Of a stretch of 64,000 nucleotides of DNA, positions 43,804-57,499 are shown one piece after another. The notes below the pieces were generated by a model. The model did not search any database, was not told the DNA's origin, and saw only the letters and a program-made list of their open reading frames with translations. The stretch covers positions 310,001 through 374,000 of the forward strand of contig CM034145.1 in assembly GCA_019914995.1 (NCBI GenBank), read 5' to 3'. The position numbers and the translations under genes were made by a program. Source of the DNA: Acanthochlamys bracteata (Eukaryota; Streptophyta; Magnoliopsida; Pandanales; Velloziaceae). Numbering within the stretch: position 1 is the stretch's first letter; each line of letters opens with the position of its first letter.

Positions 43804-44540
43804 TCCTCAAATTCGAATCGAAGATTTACAGCTAAAAATATATTTTTTTCTTCTCGAAGATTAGAAATGGGAAGAAGAAGAGAGAACAAACCTAAAACCC
43901 TAGAGCCAAGACAAAACGAAAAACCCCTCTTTTATTGGTGGTGGGCGGGGCCTTCTTGGGCAAGGGGAAAGCCCTCAACCATTTTATTTATGTTTTCAAT
44001 TACACCATAACTGTTCTATCCAACAACCCTTCTCACATGATGAACGAATCAGATGCGTTGTTTAATATAATGAACGGCCTGATGAATAGCCGCATGATGC
44101 GGGAATCATCCCGTTGTGATCGATTTGAACATACTCGAAGGTCCTAGAAGAATATAAGATAATTACGCTCTCTGTTTCCGTTTGGGCTTTGTTCGGGCCA
44201 ATAGAAAGAGGCCCATTAAAATTTGTAATGGGCGCAAGTAAAATGATGACCTGTTAAATCGCCACGTGTCTTGTAATATCTTAATGCGCTAAAAACTCTC
44301 TACGGTCTTTCTCCTCTGTCGTTTCTTCCCCTTACCGCGATCTCCTCCGTCGATCAAAATCTCGTCGGCGAATCTCATCCTTTGATTTCATTGCAGGCGA
44401 AGATTTCAGGTATTGTTATGATCCCTAGGTGATTCAACTGTTTCTTGGCTTAGTTGGTGAAATCCGATGATTTGATTGGTTTTATTTTGATTTTTGTAGG
44501 TTAGCGCATTGGTGAGGGATCAATTGCTTGATCAAGGAAA
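43804..44540. promoter_or_regulatory. Divergent promoter of HSP70 and VPS26
   Basis: The HSP70 (minus) and VPS26 (plus) start codons are 737 bp apart. The interval holds a telo-box AAACCCTA (43895-43902), several TGGGCY/GGCCCA site-II-like words including GGCCCATTAAA (44209-44219), a GGGCCAATAG CCAAT-type motif near 44,196 and a G-box in CCACGTGTC (44262-44270). These are typical of plant housekeeping promoters. The VPS26 leader appears split by an intron (44410-44499: CAG|GTATTG ... GTAG|GTTAGC). Confidence 0.65.
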
Positions 44541-47500
44541 ATGGTAAGAAGTTGTATTTCTCTGCTTTCTTTGTAAGGGAGATTTATTGCATAGTTTCTG
44601 CTGATTTTAGTATTATTGATGTTGGGTTAGTGAAAGTTTTAGTTTTTTCGGGTTTGTATTGTTTCTGAGATAAAGCTTGAGTGATACTGTTGGAGTCGAT
44701 TCAGTTTTCAAATTTTCTTTTATTGATTTTTTTTTCCTGATTTTTTTGCTGAACGCTCGTTTTTTTACTAAGTTTGCTTGATTGGTGCTTTGTCTCTGAG
44801 GTTTTCTGTGGGGAAGAAAAATCTCAGGTTTCAGTTTTTAGCTTGCTCTTCAGTGTAGTATCTGAGATTTTGTGTGATAAAAGTTTCACTTTTGCAACTT
44901 ATAGCATGAGCATACCACATTCTTTCATAACTCAGACTGAGCATTACACCTTTCCTGTGTAATTCTTTCTTTTGCTTGTTCAGAACTACATAATTGGAGC
45001 ATTCAAGCCACCGTGTCATATTGCAATCAAATTTTCAGATGGAAGGACAAGGAAACAGGTAAAGCATTGAATTCTTGGTCCAATGTCACCTTCCTGCACA
45101 CTCTTATTTAAGATGCTGATGATGCTTTCTGGTCTATCTAGCTTGTTAGGACTTAGGTTTTGTCCAGTATGGGAAGCGGTTGTCGTTGATATAGAGAATC
45201 AACTATGTTACTTGGAAGCCGAGATCCTTAAATTTTGATTTGTTTATGTTCGCAATCACCGTTAGAAGCTTTATAAAGTGTTAAGAAGAAGCAGGAATTA
45301 TGGTCGTAGTTCTAATGTGATTGCTGTGTTAATGAAACCAGAAAGGTTATGGAGTAGTAAAATATCTCTGATTTATTTATTTCCACTTTCTAGCTAGCCC
45401 TGGTTGCTGAAATTTTATAGGAGTTTTTGTCTGTCACGTGTAGATTAACATGTGCCATTTTATAGCATTCTCTTCCTTTCAGCAGGTTACTATCAAGAAG
45501 GAAAATGGCAAGTCAGCAGCTGTCCCTCTCTTCCAGAGTCAAGAAACTATTACCGGTGAGGTACTGCATGTCTCTCTTGAAGATGTGAATGACTTTTCTT
45601 TGTAATAATTAATGGTTCTTTTTAGGATAACGGTAAATTTTCTTGTAATATTTAGGTTTCTATTGAACCCCTTCAAGGAAAAAAGCTTGAACACAATGGT
45701 ATCAAGATTGAACTTCTTGGCCAAATAGGTATTTCTTCCCTTCTCGTTCAAGTTGGCAGAATTGTATGACATTATTATGCTCTCTGAATCCATATTCATC
45801 TGGATACCTCTGAACACATATTCATCTGAATACCTGTTCTAAGCTTTTCTGCAAGCAAGTGTTGGAGGATGGTTTTGAATTATATGCTTCTGGTCTGGTT
45901 ATCGTGTTAAGTGCTTTTGCTTCCATTTATTGCAGAATTGTACTTTGACCGAGGCAATTTCTATGACTTCACGTCTCTAGGTAAGTGGCATTTACTAATT
46001 ACTTTTATGTCGGGTATTGGTAGCTTCAAATAGTGCTATTCCTTCTTTGTTGCATTATCATGGCACATCACACCCTAGTTTTCACAACGGCACATTAATT
46101 ATTTTGTATTGTTTTGGTTCTATTTTTCATGAGAGAGGAGCCCATTTCAAAGTGACTCAATCCACTATCTACCTTTATGCAGTACGCGAACTAGAAGTGC
46201 CTGGTGATATATATGAAAAGAAAACATACCCATTTGAGTTCTCAACTGTTGAAATGCCTTACGAATCATACAATGGGACTAATGTTAGACTGAGGTGAGT
46301 TCTTAGCTATTATTGATATTTGTTGAATGTCATGTCTAATTTAAATATCTCAATGTAAAGTTTTTCTTTAGAATAAATTATTCTTACCAAGTAGTTGTTA
46401 AAAGCTTGTGAAGAATCTATTTCTCATCATGTTTATTCTTTTTGTGCCAGGTATGTGCTGAAAGTAACAGTCAGCCGTAACTATGTTAGCAATATTGTGG
46501 AATATCAGGACATTTGGGTAAGTTCAATATGATTTTTCATTCGGATATTGGTTAATTGTTTTACATTGCCCCTCTGCTTAGTTGTGAATAACGATTTGTA
46601 GTATGTACTATTTTGGGCTGAGATTACTAATATTTATTGCTTCAATTTTTGTTGTAGCTTATTTATCTAATGTATTGTATATGATGTTGTATTTATCTAA
46701 AATACATATTTGGCATTTCTACAACTTGTCTCTCATATGATCATCAGAAATAAAGATTGAGTGCAAGATACGTACGTTTGGGGTAGGCTTGTGGTTGCCG
46801 TTATGTGTTTCTCTTTACATTTTCACTGAGGAACAGTAGAAATCTTGATGCTGAAGTTTAGTCAGAAAGAAACTAATGTTTTGAACTTCTGGTCCTGAAT
46901 TTAACTTAGTATTTTATGAATTTAGTAAATTATTAATTTTTAATGACTCAATGGAAGGTTGCTTTACTTCAAAGCCTCAAAATTCATATGTACTTTTGTG
47001 TGAAGACATGTAATTTAAAGAAACTCTGCTATGTTAATGTTCTGACTTAACGGATCTCATTATTTCTCATCAGGTTTGCAATTACACACCGGCTCCAACA
47101 ATTAACAACAGCATTAAGGTATGGAAGTCTGTCCTAAACAATCAACATAATTTACTGATGCGTAGCTATTGATAGCAATTCTGTACCAAAAATAAAATTG
47201 CTTCCAAGTTGAGTGCTGAACTATGTTAAAAGGTGGTTAAATAGGCTTATGATCCATGATGCTTATGTATTTCTGGTCTGAGATATTGTCAACCAAGTAG
47301 CTTATTCATCATACTGCATGATTTTTACTCAACTGCTATTTTCTCTCTGAGTTTGTTATAAGGAAAATCGGGTGTGTTAGTCAAATACAGTTTTTAACTA
47401 TTAGTAGTTTATATTTCTGCAGTTCATAGCATGCCAGTTTCTAAGTTGAACTTGGTCAGTTTTGGCAATCAACTATTCTACTTTGTGCATCTGTTGATCA

Positions 47501-48778
47501 TTAACTAGTTTCTCTCTCATGTAAGGATTGATTGATATATGCTTTTTTCTTTTAAAAGAATTCAAAAGAGAATACTTTTTATATGACAATTTCTCCTTCT
47601 TGATGCTTCGCAATGTCTGAGTCAAATGAGCGCATGTAAAATCCAATTGAATGATAGCCTATATTTCAGGCGCTTGGTTAACTAGGAACATTTAAATCTT
47701 ATGGCTACTTACAGATTGAACATAGAATATCTGTGTTCATCTTGAGTAGTGTCAGTTATGGCTAGTTATGATGCAGTGATAAGCTGACAATTTGTGATTA
47801 CGTCTAAGTCGGGTTATTTTGCAGATGGAAGTTGGAATTGAAGATTGCTTGCACATTGAGTTTGAATACAACAAAAGCAAGTAAGTTCTGCTTGTATGAT
47901 TTGTGAGGATCCGGATCCTTATTTTGACAAAGCCGCTAGGGATTTTTTCTACTTAAAATAGGCATTTCTTGCTGACTTCTCCAGGTATCATCTTAAGGAT
48001 GTTATCATTGGAAAGATATACTTTCTTCTAGTGAGGATTAAAATTAAATACATGGAACTTGAGATTAGACGTCGTGAATCAACTGGGTCAGGGCCTAATA
48101 CATATGTCGAGACAGAGACACTCGCAAAATTTGAGTTGATGGATGGCGCTCCTGTGAGAGGTACGCATGGTCTTCATTCTGTTGCTCCCGTGTTTGTGCT
48201 GTTATATACATATCTTCTATAGCTTCTTTGACTGGGAATTTACTGTATGGTACCTCTTTAGTACAACTGCTGCTTTTAGCTGTTAGGTATACTCTGTTCT
48301 GTTATCGATTTTGTTAAGGTTCAGAGATCTCACTTCCGCCACTATTCAATCTGGTTGGGTTATGTTGGACCGTACATAAGGTGGGATAAGTGTAGTAACG
48401 TTCAGGGTGAATTACTGTACACAATGGTCATAGATGGCTATATATTTTTTCTTGCTATTTCAGTCAGGTTTATGTAAATTACTTTTTTTCACACAAGTGT
48501 CTTGTTTCGTAGTACATTTTGTCATTACATCTAAGGCGGGTTATTTCAGTCAGGCTATATACTTTTGTTGTCATTGCTTGATTAGATATTGTGATTTTAC
48601 AGGTGAATCAATCCCAGTCAGGTTATTCTTAAGCCCATATGAGTTGACCCCAACATACCGGAATATTAACAACAAATTCAGTGTGAAATACTACCTAAAC
48701 CTCGTACTTGTGGATGAAGAGGATAGAAGGTACTTCAAACAGCAAGAGATTACTGTTTACCGCCTTCAAGAAACCTGA
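44541..48778 (+). CDS. VPS26: Vacuolar protein sorting 26 (retromer subunit)
   Basis: Arrestin-like core subunit of retromer, which recycles vacuolar sorting receptors and PIN-type cargo from endosomes. Eleven coding exons: 44541-44543 (ATG only), 44984-45058, 45486-45560, 45656-45728, 45936-45980, 46183-46294, 46451-46517, 47074-47118, 47825-47880, 47985-48160 and 48603-48778; all have GT-AG introns and keep frame, giving 300 residues, near the family's usual length of about 300. Diagnostic blocks include MNYIIGAFKPPC, IELLGQIELYFDRGNFYDF, ETLAKFELMDGAPVRGESIP and KYYLNLVLVDEEDRRYFKQQ. The first exon contributes only the start codon. Intron 2 ends in a tandem CAGCAG acceptor (45480-45485), so a one-residue (Gln) variant is possible. 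Confidence 0.97.
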
Positions 48779-49390
48779 TAGTCGCCTATTAAGCAAAGAA
48801 ACTCTATACTCCATCTCAAAAGCTAGCGCTATTGGCTCTTTTTTAACTTCCACTCTAACCATATGGCTTGAGGATCTGGGTTTTCTATGCTGGCACTGAG
48901 TATCTGTGTCAGAAAAAGCCCTGCTATGACCTCCTGGTCGCAACCGTCATTTTGAGAACCTTTTGTGAAGAATATGAATGAGAGAAAATTTGTCGAACTC
49001 GCGGAGGATGCTTTTGTTCCTTTAGTCACAAAACATTACCCTGTGTGATTGATTATTCATCCCTGGTTAGTTTGTGTTATCGTTTGAGATAGGTAAATAC
49101 TGCAAAAAGAAAGAAGAATGTAATAATCGGCAAAAGATTGTTTCTGTAATGTATCTCTAGGCATTCTGTATGGTATTTGCGAATCTTTTCCAGTGCTCTG
49201 CACTGCCTGTTTTCGGAGTTTGATGCGTTGGATGCAGCATGGACTCGGGACATGTCTACTTTATTCTAATTTAATTTTTTTAAACTCACAACTTTTTCTT
49301 CAATAAATGACCGTTTATATTCATGTTTATTTTACAAACTTATTTTTAAGTAACCTTTTCTTTCAGAACTTATTTTTAGAAACTTTTTTT
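48779..49390 (+). other. VPS26 3' untranslated region and beyond
   Basis: The first 350-400 bp after the stop have genic composition and are probably the VPS26 3'-UTR. No gene is seen. Confidence 0.45.
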
Positions 49391-49394
49391 TCGA

Positions 49395-49621
49395 GCAAGA
49401 AACGGTCTCTGTGCTGTTGAAATGCCAAGGAGACCTTTTATTTAAAAATTTTTTATTTTTTTATTTTTAAAAAACTAATAAAATATATAATAAAAAAAAT
49501 TTTTGTAAAATTTTTTATATTTTTTAAATTTTTAAATAAATTTTTAAATATTTATTAATATATATTAAAAATTTAAAAAATTTAAAAAAGAGCGTTTGGA
49601 AAACGAAATTCCAAACGCCCG
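49395..49621. repeat. A/T-rich MITE-like element (copy 10)
   Basis: The right end is a small hairpin, GCGTTTGG - 11 bases - CCAAACGCCC. The core is A/T-rich like the other copies. The left end near 'aaacggtctctgtgctg' is uncertain. Confidence 0.5.
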
Positions 49622-52240
49622 AATTTGACTTGAATCCATATGAGATCTCTTACCAAGATAAACGAACATGCAATTTATAGCTCCGAATTTTAGAGCATGA
49701 TTTAATTATATAAAAATGAATTTAACGAAAATAATTTAGATAAAAACGAAATTTTTTGAAAAATAAAATCTGATAAAATTTAAATATGAAATAATAATTA
49801 AACACATTAAGTAATAAAATTTAATTTTTAAAAAAAGTGAATTTTTATAATTATAAGATGCCCTTATTGCATTTCAAATTTTCAGTAAGTACAATAGCAA
49901 AGAAATTTAAATTATTAAATCAAAAAATTTAATGCAAAATAAATAAATTTTACACTGAAAAGTCCAAAAATAGTACAAACAAATGATAATTTTCGAAATA
50001 TTCTTTGCTTTGCTTGTTGTCTTGGGAATCTAAAAAGTTCAACTAATTTTTTTTTTTTTTAAAAAAAGGTTTGCTAGCAGTAGAGCATAAAAATTTGAAC
50101 TTTTATAGATGTTAGTAGGTTTTTGCTTTTAATACACATTCATGTCCCAAAAGAAGAAAGAAAAGCAAAAACGAAAAAGCAAAAAAAAAAAGGCACATTT
50201 TTTAGGCAACTGTAGTGTTAGAATAATTGTAGCCTCAAAATTTTGAAAATTTCTATTAAAATATATTTACATTTTTAGATTAAATTATTATAAAATGAAT
50301 AGAAAAAATGTCAAAGGTGAATTTTGAAAGAACAACTTAACTTCTTGTATATGAAATAAGTTATTATGAATTATATTATTACAACTTATATTTTAAAAAT
50401 ATATGAGTTGAATAATTTTTGAGCTCATTTAAAATTTTAATGACATGAAACTTATTTTTTATTATAGATTCTTAAATGAACTTGTTTTTATATTTTAATC
50501 TATTTTTACTAACTGAACTTATTTATAATTTACTTTCTACAAAGTTCATTTCTACTGAATTTAGTTCCATAATCTTATTTGTTATAAAGTAAACACATTA
50601 TTAGTGAAAGTAATAAGTTGGTAATTTGGTATGGGCGTTTGGGAAAGAATTTTTCAAAAATAACTTTTAATTTTTATTTCATAATTTTAATATATTTTAT
50701 AATATTTAAAAATTTATTTAAAATTTTAGAAAATTAATATTCTTTTATTTTAATATAATTTTATTTCAAAATTACTTCTAAAATCTTAAGTAAACGAGTC
50801 CTTTTGTCATTAAAAAAAAGAAAAAAGAAATAAAAATTACTTTTATGAAAATCATTCAAAAGGTTTTCTTTTAGTTAGACCTAACATGAAGCTACCCTGC
50901 ATGTTCTCTTTCTGCATAATTTGTTACCAATTTATTAAATTAAGTATTAATTTATCACACTTAATAAACTTGTAATGATTAAATAAATATAATAACACCA
51001 CAGTTTTTCATAATTTTTCTAAAACTATTATGTCTTTTTTTCTTCCAATATCATTATAGATTTTTTTATAATAAAAGTGTGGTCCTGAATTTGAAATTAA
51101 TTAGTATCCAGCTAATGTTAATTATATTAAAACAAATTAAAAAAATGTGTTTTCTATACTTAGAAGATAAGCTTCGGTAATATTAATATACTCCCACGCC
51201 TTAAAAGTCAAAAAAAGATTTAATTAATAATTAAAGCAAAAATGAACAAACAAGTCACATGAATCAATTATTATCTTTTCTTTATTTATTCCAAAACTCC
51301 AATTTTGAATCAAAAAATTAAACAAATAGTTTTCCAATTTTCCTAATTTGTTATTAAATTCAAATAATAGATTTAGCAATTAGTTTGAATACAATGCTTT
51401 CTCCTTATATAATAAAGAATATCCATTATATTTACTTATTCACTAATTAGTGAAATTATATATTGAAATGTTAATTATATACATTTTCTTTTATATATGA
51501 TTTTGAAATAGTTAAATTATCTAATTTTTTATGTTTATATTAAAATTTCATAAGGACGTATTAAATTCTGTTATATGTAAAATTGAATCATCTTTATTGT
51601 AAGAATTAATCAATATCAATTTTATGAGCTCATACTTTGGCCTATATAATTTATTAACCATATTATATGTACACACAATTATAATTTTTTCTATTAACAA
51701 TATAGGTAATTAAAATATTAAAACAAATAAATATTGCAACGTATCAGAATTATTATTATTTTTTTCTTGTACCAATTTAATTGGTTAATTAGAGTGTGCA
51801 AACAGATAATATTGATAATATTATCAAAAACTTTATGAAGAGACATAAAATTGATAATATTTAACTTAAATAGTCGCCAATTCTAAAATATTTAACAAAA
51901 TTAGATTTGCATTTACAGTAACGAATTATAATTTTCTAACAACACATAAACTTAAAACAAAAATTAAGCATCATGAATTACCATTACACAAAAAAAAAGC
52001 AATTTTTTCCAAAAGCGAAAAACAAATTTTCTTTTAAACAACAATAATCTTTTATCTCCCAAAGAAAAATAAAAAATTTTTAAAAAACGCTGGTGGTGTT
52101 AATTATTAATTTATTAATAAATTATTAATTTAATCCTGTTGTTTTTCTTTTCCGTGTTCCAACCTGGTCGATGAAATAAATAAAAAAACACGGGGGTAAA
52201 ATCGAAGAAATAAAAGAAAATCAAGCAACAACGTTTTCAT
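49622..52240. other. A/T-rich intergenic DNA upstream of AHL gene
   Basis: About 2.6 kb of very A/T-rich DNA without any credible ORF. It includes one MITE-like copy (50633-50801). No RNA gene or paired repeats were seen. Confidence 0.5.
50633..50801. repeat. A/T-rich MITE-like element (copy 11)
   Basis: Starts GGGCGTTTGGG and ends near 'taaacgagtcc', with the family body 'ttttaatttttatttcata'. A short copy of about 170 bp. Confidence 0.5.
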
Positions 52241-53075
52241 TTCCGCCAAGAATTTCTCTCTCTTCACTTTTATCACTTTTACTTGCGTTCTAGGGTTTGG
52301 GTTTCAGGGAACTTTTGTGTAATTTTAGCTCGATTTTCAGCTAATTTTTACTCGGTTTATCTATTTTTGTTCGAATTTCACCGGAAATTTCGGGGATTTA
52401 TTTGATTTTCTTGTGAAATTTACGAAAAAGCTGGGATTTTTAGGGCAGTGGAAACCTTAATTTCTTCTGAATTTTCCGGTGATCGTGATTTAAATTTGGG
52501 GAATTAGGATTTTTTCTCTGTTACTGTTCTTTTTTTTTTTTCTTACTCTACTAGTGTTTAGTTTAGGGTTTTGAAAATTTTCCCTCTTTTTTTTCCTTTT
52601 TTTCTCATTTTTTTCTTGTTTTAATTGTAAAATTAGCTCGCCTCTGTTCTTGTTATTGTATTCTAATTCGAAACTAAAATCCCTAATTTGCTGTTTGTAG
52701 GGTTTAGGGTTTGTAAAAGATTCCAGCTTTGATCTATCTAATCAGTAAAAAACCCACCTTTGTTCAAAATTTCCTGAAACTCCTTTTTTTTTGTTTCAAT
52801 TTCTGTTTCTAAGTGTGAAATTCATCAAATTTCCACTCGCTCGCTCCCATTTTCTCAAAAGAAAATTCCTCTTTCTTCGTTCAGGTTTGAAAAGTTACGA
52901 ATTTTCATCAGCTCGCAGAACTAAGACTCTAACATTTCCCGTAAACTATCCAACCTTTGCATGATTTGATCAATCTAATCTGTTCAATCCTTTTAAAATA
53001 CCTTCAAAATCAGCTACCGGAAGTTGGGTTTAAAGATTTTTGCATCATATGTTATCCGCTGTTCAGTAGTTTTTC
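52241..53075 (+). promoter_or_regulatory. Probable long 5' leader of the AHL gene
   Basis: From about 52,245 the DNA changes from A/T-rich spacer to T/C-rich sequence ('tctctctcttcactt') with 'agggtttggg' and 'tagggtttagggttt' words typical of plant leaders. A leader intron is likely but I cannot fix its ends. Confidence 0.4.
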
Positions 53076-56000
53076 ATGGAAGTGAGATCAGAAACTGGAA
53101 TCATGTCGGGGAGGGACGCTTTCATCGCTGCCGGAGGCCCAGTACAAACTCAGCCCCCGCCGGCGACCATGCAAGGCATGAGACTAACCTACGCCTCAGA
53201 CGGGACCCAAATCTATAAGCCAATCACAACTCCAGCTCAGCAACCTACTGGACCTACACAGCAAGCTGGCAACCCAACCCTTACAACTACTGAAGGAAGT
53301 AACGGTGATACTAACAGTAGTGCATTGCCGGCGGTCATGCCGTCGGTGGCAGCCCATGGACTGAACATGAACATGGGTGAACCGCTGAAGAGGAAGCGGG
53401 GACGGCCTAGAAAGTATGGGCCTGATGGGTCGATGGCCCTTGCATTGTCCCCCATCTCGCCTCCGTCTGGAGGGGCGATGAGAACACCAGGATCGATAGG
53501 GTTCTCGCCTTCACCAGTGGGTGCCACTGCTTCGGCTGAGGCATTGGCTAAGAAGATCCGAGGCAGGCCACCGGGCTCTAGAAAGAAGCAGCAGATAGCG
53601 GCACTTGGTAATTTGCTTGCCCTTTGCCACTCTCTTTGCTAGAGTGGAACTTCAGTTTGTCAATGAATGGTTTTTTTGTACACGGTATTTCTATATAGTA
53701 TATAGTTGTTCAAGTTGTTGTTTTGGTTTTTAATCTGGTTGCTCAGTGTTGGAATGGGTGATGGTACTCTGTCTGTGGTTCTGGTGATCAGTAGTGGCAG
53801 ATCTGACATGTTGGGCGGAGGACCACTAAAATGACATATATGACCTTGATTGATGGTTTTTGTATGTTGGTTCTGTATTAGATGGCATTTGGTATTTGAA
53901 TTAGTCGACGTTTTTATCTCAGGAACTTGCATTTGGAAATGTTTTTACTGTACTGGCTTTCTAGGTATGCACAAGTTTGTGGAGAAGTTGCTTTGTTTAT
54001 AGTATAATTAGCTGAGAATAACATTGATGTCTCTCTTATCCTATCTCTTAATAAACAACGGCTCAAAACTTACTTTGCTTGTTTACTATATGCTGTAGTT
54101 GTCTCCATAACACTCGATTCTGTTATTTATTGAAGTATTCTGTTGAAAGCCGACAAGTTTTAATGAAAGATAAGTATACATCCTGGTGTAATTTATGTTT
54201 TCTAGCTTCTCAGTATGTTAGTTTGTGCCTGCTTGAGTATGCTATTTAAGGTTGATTGGTTAATTTGATTTAATTATAGGATTTTTTGTGATACTTGATT
54301 TAGGAATGGTTTACATTATCATGCTACTTATGGCTGATATTAAAATATATATTAAACATTTATATGGTTTCTAACAAAGATGATACTTGCAGGTTTAGCA
54401 GGAATTGGTTTCACCCCTCATGTTATAACTGTGAAGGCTGGAGAGGTATATTGCCTTGACTTCACTTAGCTTCTTTTGTCATTTAGTTTTACCAGTTTTT
54501 ATCTTACTACCAAAATCCTGGGTATTTATCTATACTGTGTTTTGTGCCTTTCAATTCTTTCAAGTCTGATGGTAGGTTTGAGTTTGATTTTGGACTTATC
54601 CTTCATTCTATCAGTTATTTCTATTAATTACTCTGCAGTCTGGACAATGTTACAAATGTATGATAGATTGATCTGCTCAAGTTACTTATATATTAATGTT
54701 GTAACAGAGTATTGGAGCTGCATATTTCCCACCAACTTGCTAATGATAGATCTACTTAGTTATTGTTATGACCTTTTTTATCGATCTGCTTAGTTATCAT
54801 TATAATTTCATGCATTGATTGTATTGAAATGACTTCCATTTTGTTTTAGACATGCACCAAGCTGATAGATCTTGCACTGTTGTTACTACATAGTTTCTAT
54901 AATTCAAAAATATCTGATTATGAACCTATTATTATAATGAAAAACAGAAAACAAATATTGGAGTAGTTAAGGATCAGAAATCCTACTGTGTATTTTAAAA
55001 TTGTTTTTAGAAGATAGTATGATTTTAATATAGTGAGGTGAAATGATGTCTGGATAACCAATTTGTTGCAACTTAGTGCAGTCTATTTAAGTTTATGGTG
55101 TTATCCTTGTATTGCATATAATTAAAATGGATGTCATTTAGATTTCTAAATCCTGTCAGGGGCAGGGGAACAAGACTTTTAGGTATACGGATATAGTAGC
55201 TGAGAGCAGTCTTAATCTTGTATGTCCATGTACCTAAGATCATTTGAAGTTACTTGTTTACTGCTGGTAATCTTATTATTATAACAAATATCCAGTAATG
55301 CTCCTAAACATTTGGTGAAAGACAAACAAGCAACTGATCAACACATTACCTCTCTCTTTCCGCAGGACGTCTCATCAAAAATTATGTCATTTTCTCAGCA
55401 TGGGCCCCGTGCAGTCTGCATTCTTTCTGCCAACGGTGCTATATCTAATGTAACTCTTCGTCAAGCAGCAACTTCTGGGGGAACTGTAACGTATGAGGTT
55501 TGTGATCTACTTGCTATTAGTTCAAAATAAAAAAGTACATTAGATATGGAATATGCAAGTAATGAACCAGAGTATTTTGTAGTTTAGGCAAATGCCGACT
55601 ACAACATTTCTAAACTGATATTCTTGCAGGGTCGTTTTGAGATATTGTCCCTATCTGGATCATTTCTTCTGTCGGAAAGTGGTGGTCAGCGACAGCGTAG
55701 CCGAAGTGGGGGAGTTAGTGTGTCTCTGGCAGGTCCGGATGGGCGTGTTTTAGGCGGGGAAGTAGCAGGATTATTGACAGCAGCCTCTCCTGTCCAGGTC
55801 TGTGTCAAACTGCATAACAATCTTGCTACCATGCCTGATTGGCTTGAGATTACAATTTGTATATACGTCAATCTTTGTATGCTACATTTTTGCTAAATCA
55901 TCCATAAAACTCATGGAGTGAGCTGTCCTTTCATTAGAAACTACTTGATATTTGCAGGTCGTGGTTGGAAGTTTTATAGCTGACGGACGAAAAGAGTCCA

Positions 56001-56194
56001 AGCACTCTAACGCACCTGACCCATCATCAGCTCCAGCCAAAGTTACTACGATTGGGGTGTCTGGGCCTAGCAGTCCCCCGTCTCGAGGCACCCAGAGCGA
56101 ATCCTCTGGAGGACCTGGTAGCCCGCTCAACCAGAGCACGGGAGCATGCAACAACACCAACCAGCATGGGTTCTCCGCAATACCCTGGAAGTAA
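53076..56194 (+). CDS. AT-hook motif nuclear-localised (AHL) protein, type II
   Basis: Nuclear DNA-binding protein of the plant AHL family, which binds A/T-rich minor grooves and forms trimers through its PPC domain to modulate transcription. Exons: 53076-53607, 54393-54445, 55366-55497, 55630-55797 and 55958-56194, all GT-AG, giving 373 residues. AT-hook 1 is RGRPRKY (about 108-114, the type II form); AT-hook 2 is RGRPPGSRKK (about 162-171, the type I form). One of each defines type II AHLs. The PPC/DUF296 domain (about 183-305) includes FTPHVITVKAGE and GRFEILSLSGSF. An in-frame ATG nine codons on (53103) is an alternative start. The C-terminus is Ser/Pro/Gly-rich. The exact orthologue is not assigned. 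Confidence 0.95.
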
Positions 56195-56572
56195 ATTCTT
56201 AACTAGTCCCAAACCCTGTGACCCTAAATACTTGAAGTGAATGCTGTATTATCCTCCTTTTGAATGTAAACTTTTAGTTTGTAGCGAGAGCCCAGGAGAG
56301 CAGTGTTGTCTAAGGAGGAATGAGCTTTCCTGTGGCATGATCTCTTATGTGGGAAGTTTCTATGAAGGAGTTTAGTTTGTTACTTTTATTTCAGTCGTAG
56401 AGAAGTCAGTACCATCGCATCTGTGTTGTTTATTGTTGTATCAGAAGGAAGCTATGTATTCTGCATGTTGGTGTCGCTCTAGTTATGTACTTCTTTGTTT
56501 ATCTGGTCGTAGTTCGAATGAAAGCTTCAGATTAGTTACTACTTGAAAGCGCAGAAATGGTTCCTGAATTAG

Positions 56573-56795
56573 AGCCCGTTTGGCACAGCTTATGATAAGT
56601 TGTTTATTAATTTTTTTATTTTACATTTTTAAATATATATTTTATAAATATATAAAAAATTTATTTAAAAATTTAGAAAATGTAAAAAAATTTTATGAAA
56701 TAAAATTTTTTTATTATATATTTTTATTATTTTTTTAAAAATAAAAAATAAAAATTTTCTATTTTAAAAAATTTTTATTTTATAAACATTACCTT
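56573..56795. repeat. A/T-rich MITE-like element (copy 12)
   Basis: Left end GAGCCCGTTTGGCACAGC with the family body immediately inside. The right end near 'ttataaacattacc' is weakly inverted. It lies just beyond the AHL 3'-UTR. Confidence 0.55.
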
Positions 56796-57019
56796 CTTTA
56801 ATTTTGTACTGATATTGTCTGCAGATGTCTTTACTTATTAGAACAGGTCTCTTTAGAGCATTAGTAGAATTATTGAAAACCAGTTTTGTAACTAAAGGTT
56901 TATTTTTGTTCCCGAAAAATTTATAAACTGTATCGCTTCACAACTACAGTGTCTAAAGTACTCGAACTCGCTCATCAGGAAAAGTGAAACGCCGACAAGG
57001 TGTTCGATATAATGCCAAC

Positions 57020-57170
57020 TTGCCTTCGGGTCATATTTTTAACTTTTAATTTTAATTTTTAATTCCGTTTTAAAAATTTATTTAAAAATTTAAAAAATAT
57101 CTTTTTTATTACATATTTTTATTATTTTTTAAAAATTAAAAAAACGTTTTATTTTATGATTTCTTAAACA
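57020..57170. repeat. A/T-rich MITE-like element (copy 13)
   Basis: Short A/T-rich stretch with the body 'taacttttaattttaattttt'; absent from the matching place in unit B. Ends are approximate. Confidence 0.35.
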
Positions 57171-57499
57171 TTATTCCGAATTGAGCCGTTGGTGGATTTC
57201 AAACTAGAATTGGAGCCGTGCAGGTGGATCCAATCCTGTTGCTGTGGTTTTCTTCAGGTTCTTGTTTTCAAAACTTGATATCGTTGTTGTTGTTTGTTTT
57301 TGTGTTTGTATAAATGTTCATCATAGCGATTTAAAGTTAGAAGTGCTGAATCGAAGAGTTTTATTAATTTAATTTAACTTGGAGCTTTATCAGTTTCCAT
57401 AGAACATATTTTTTGCATACAATATAATTTATCAAACTTTGCTCATTAATTATCAGAAAAAGTCTTTGCATGTATTGCTCATACATTATAAGTTGACCT

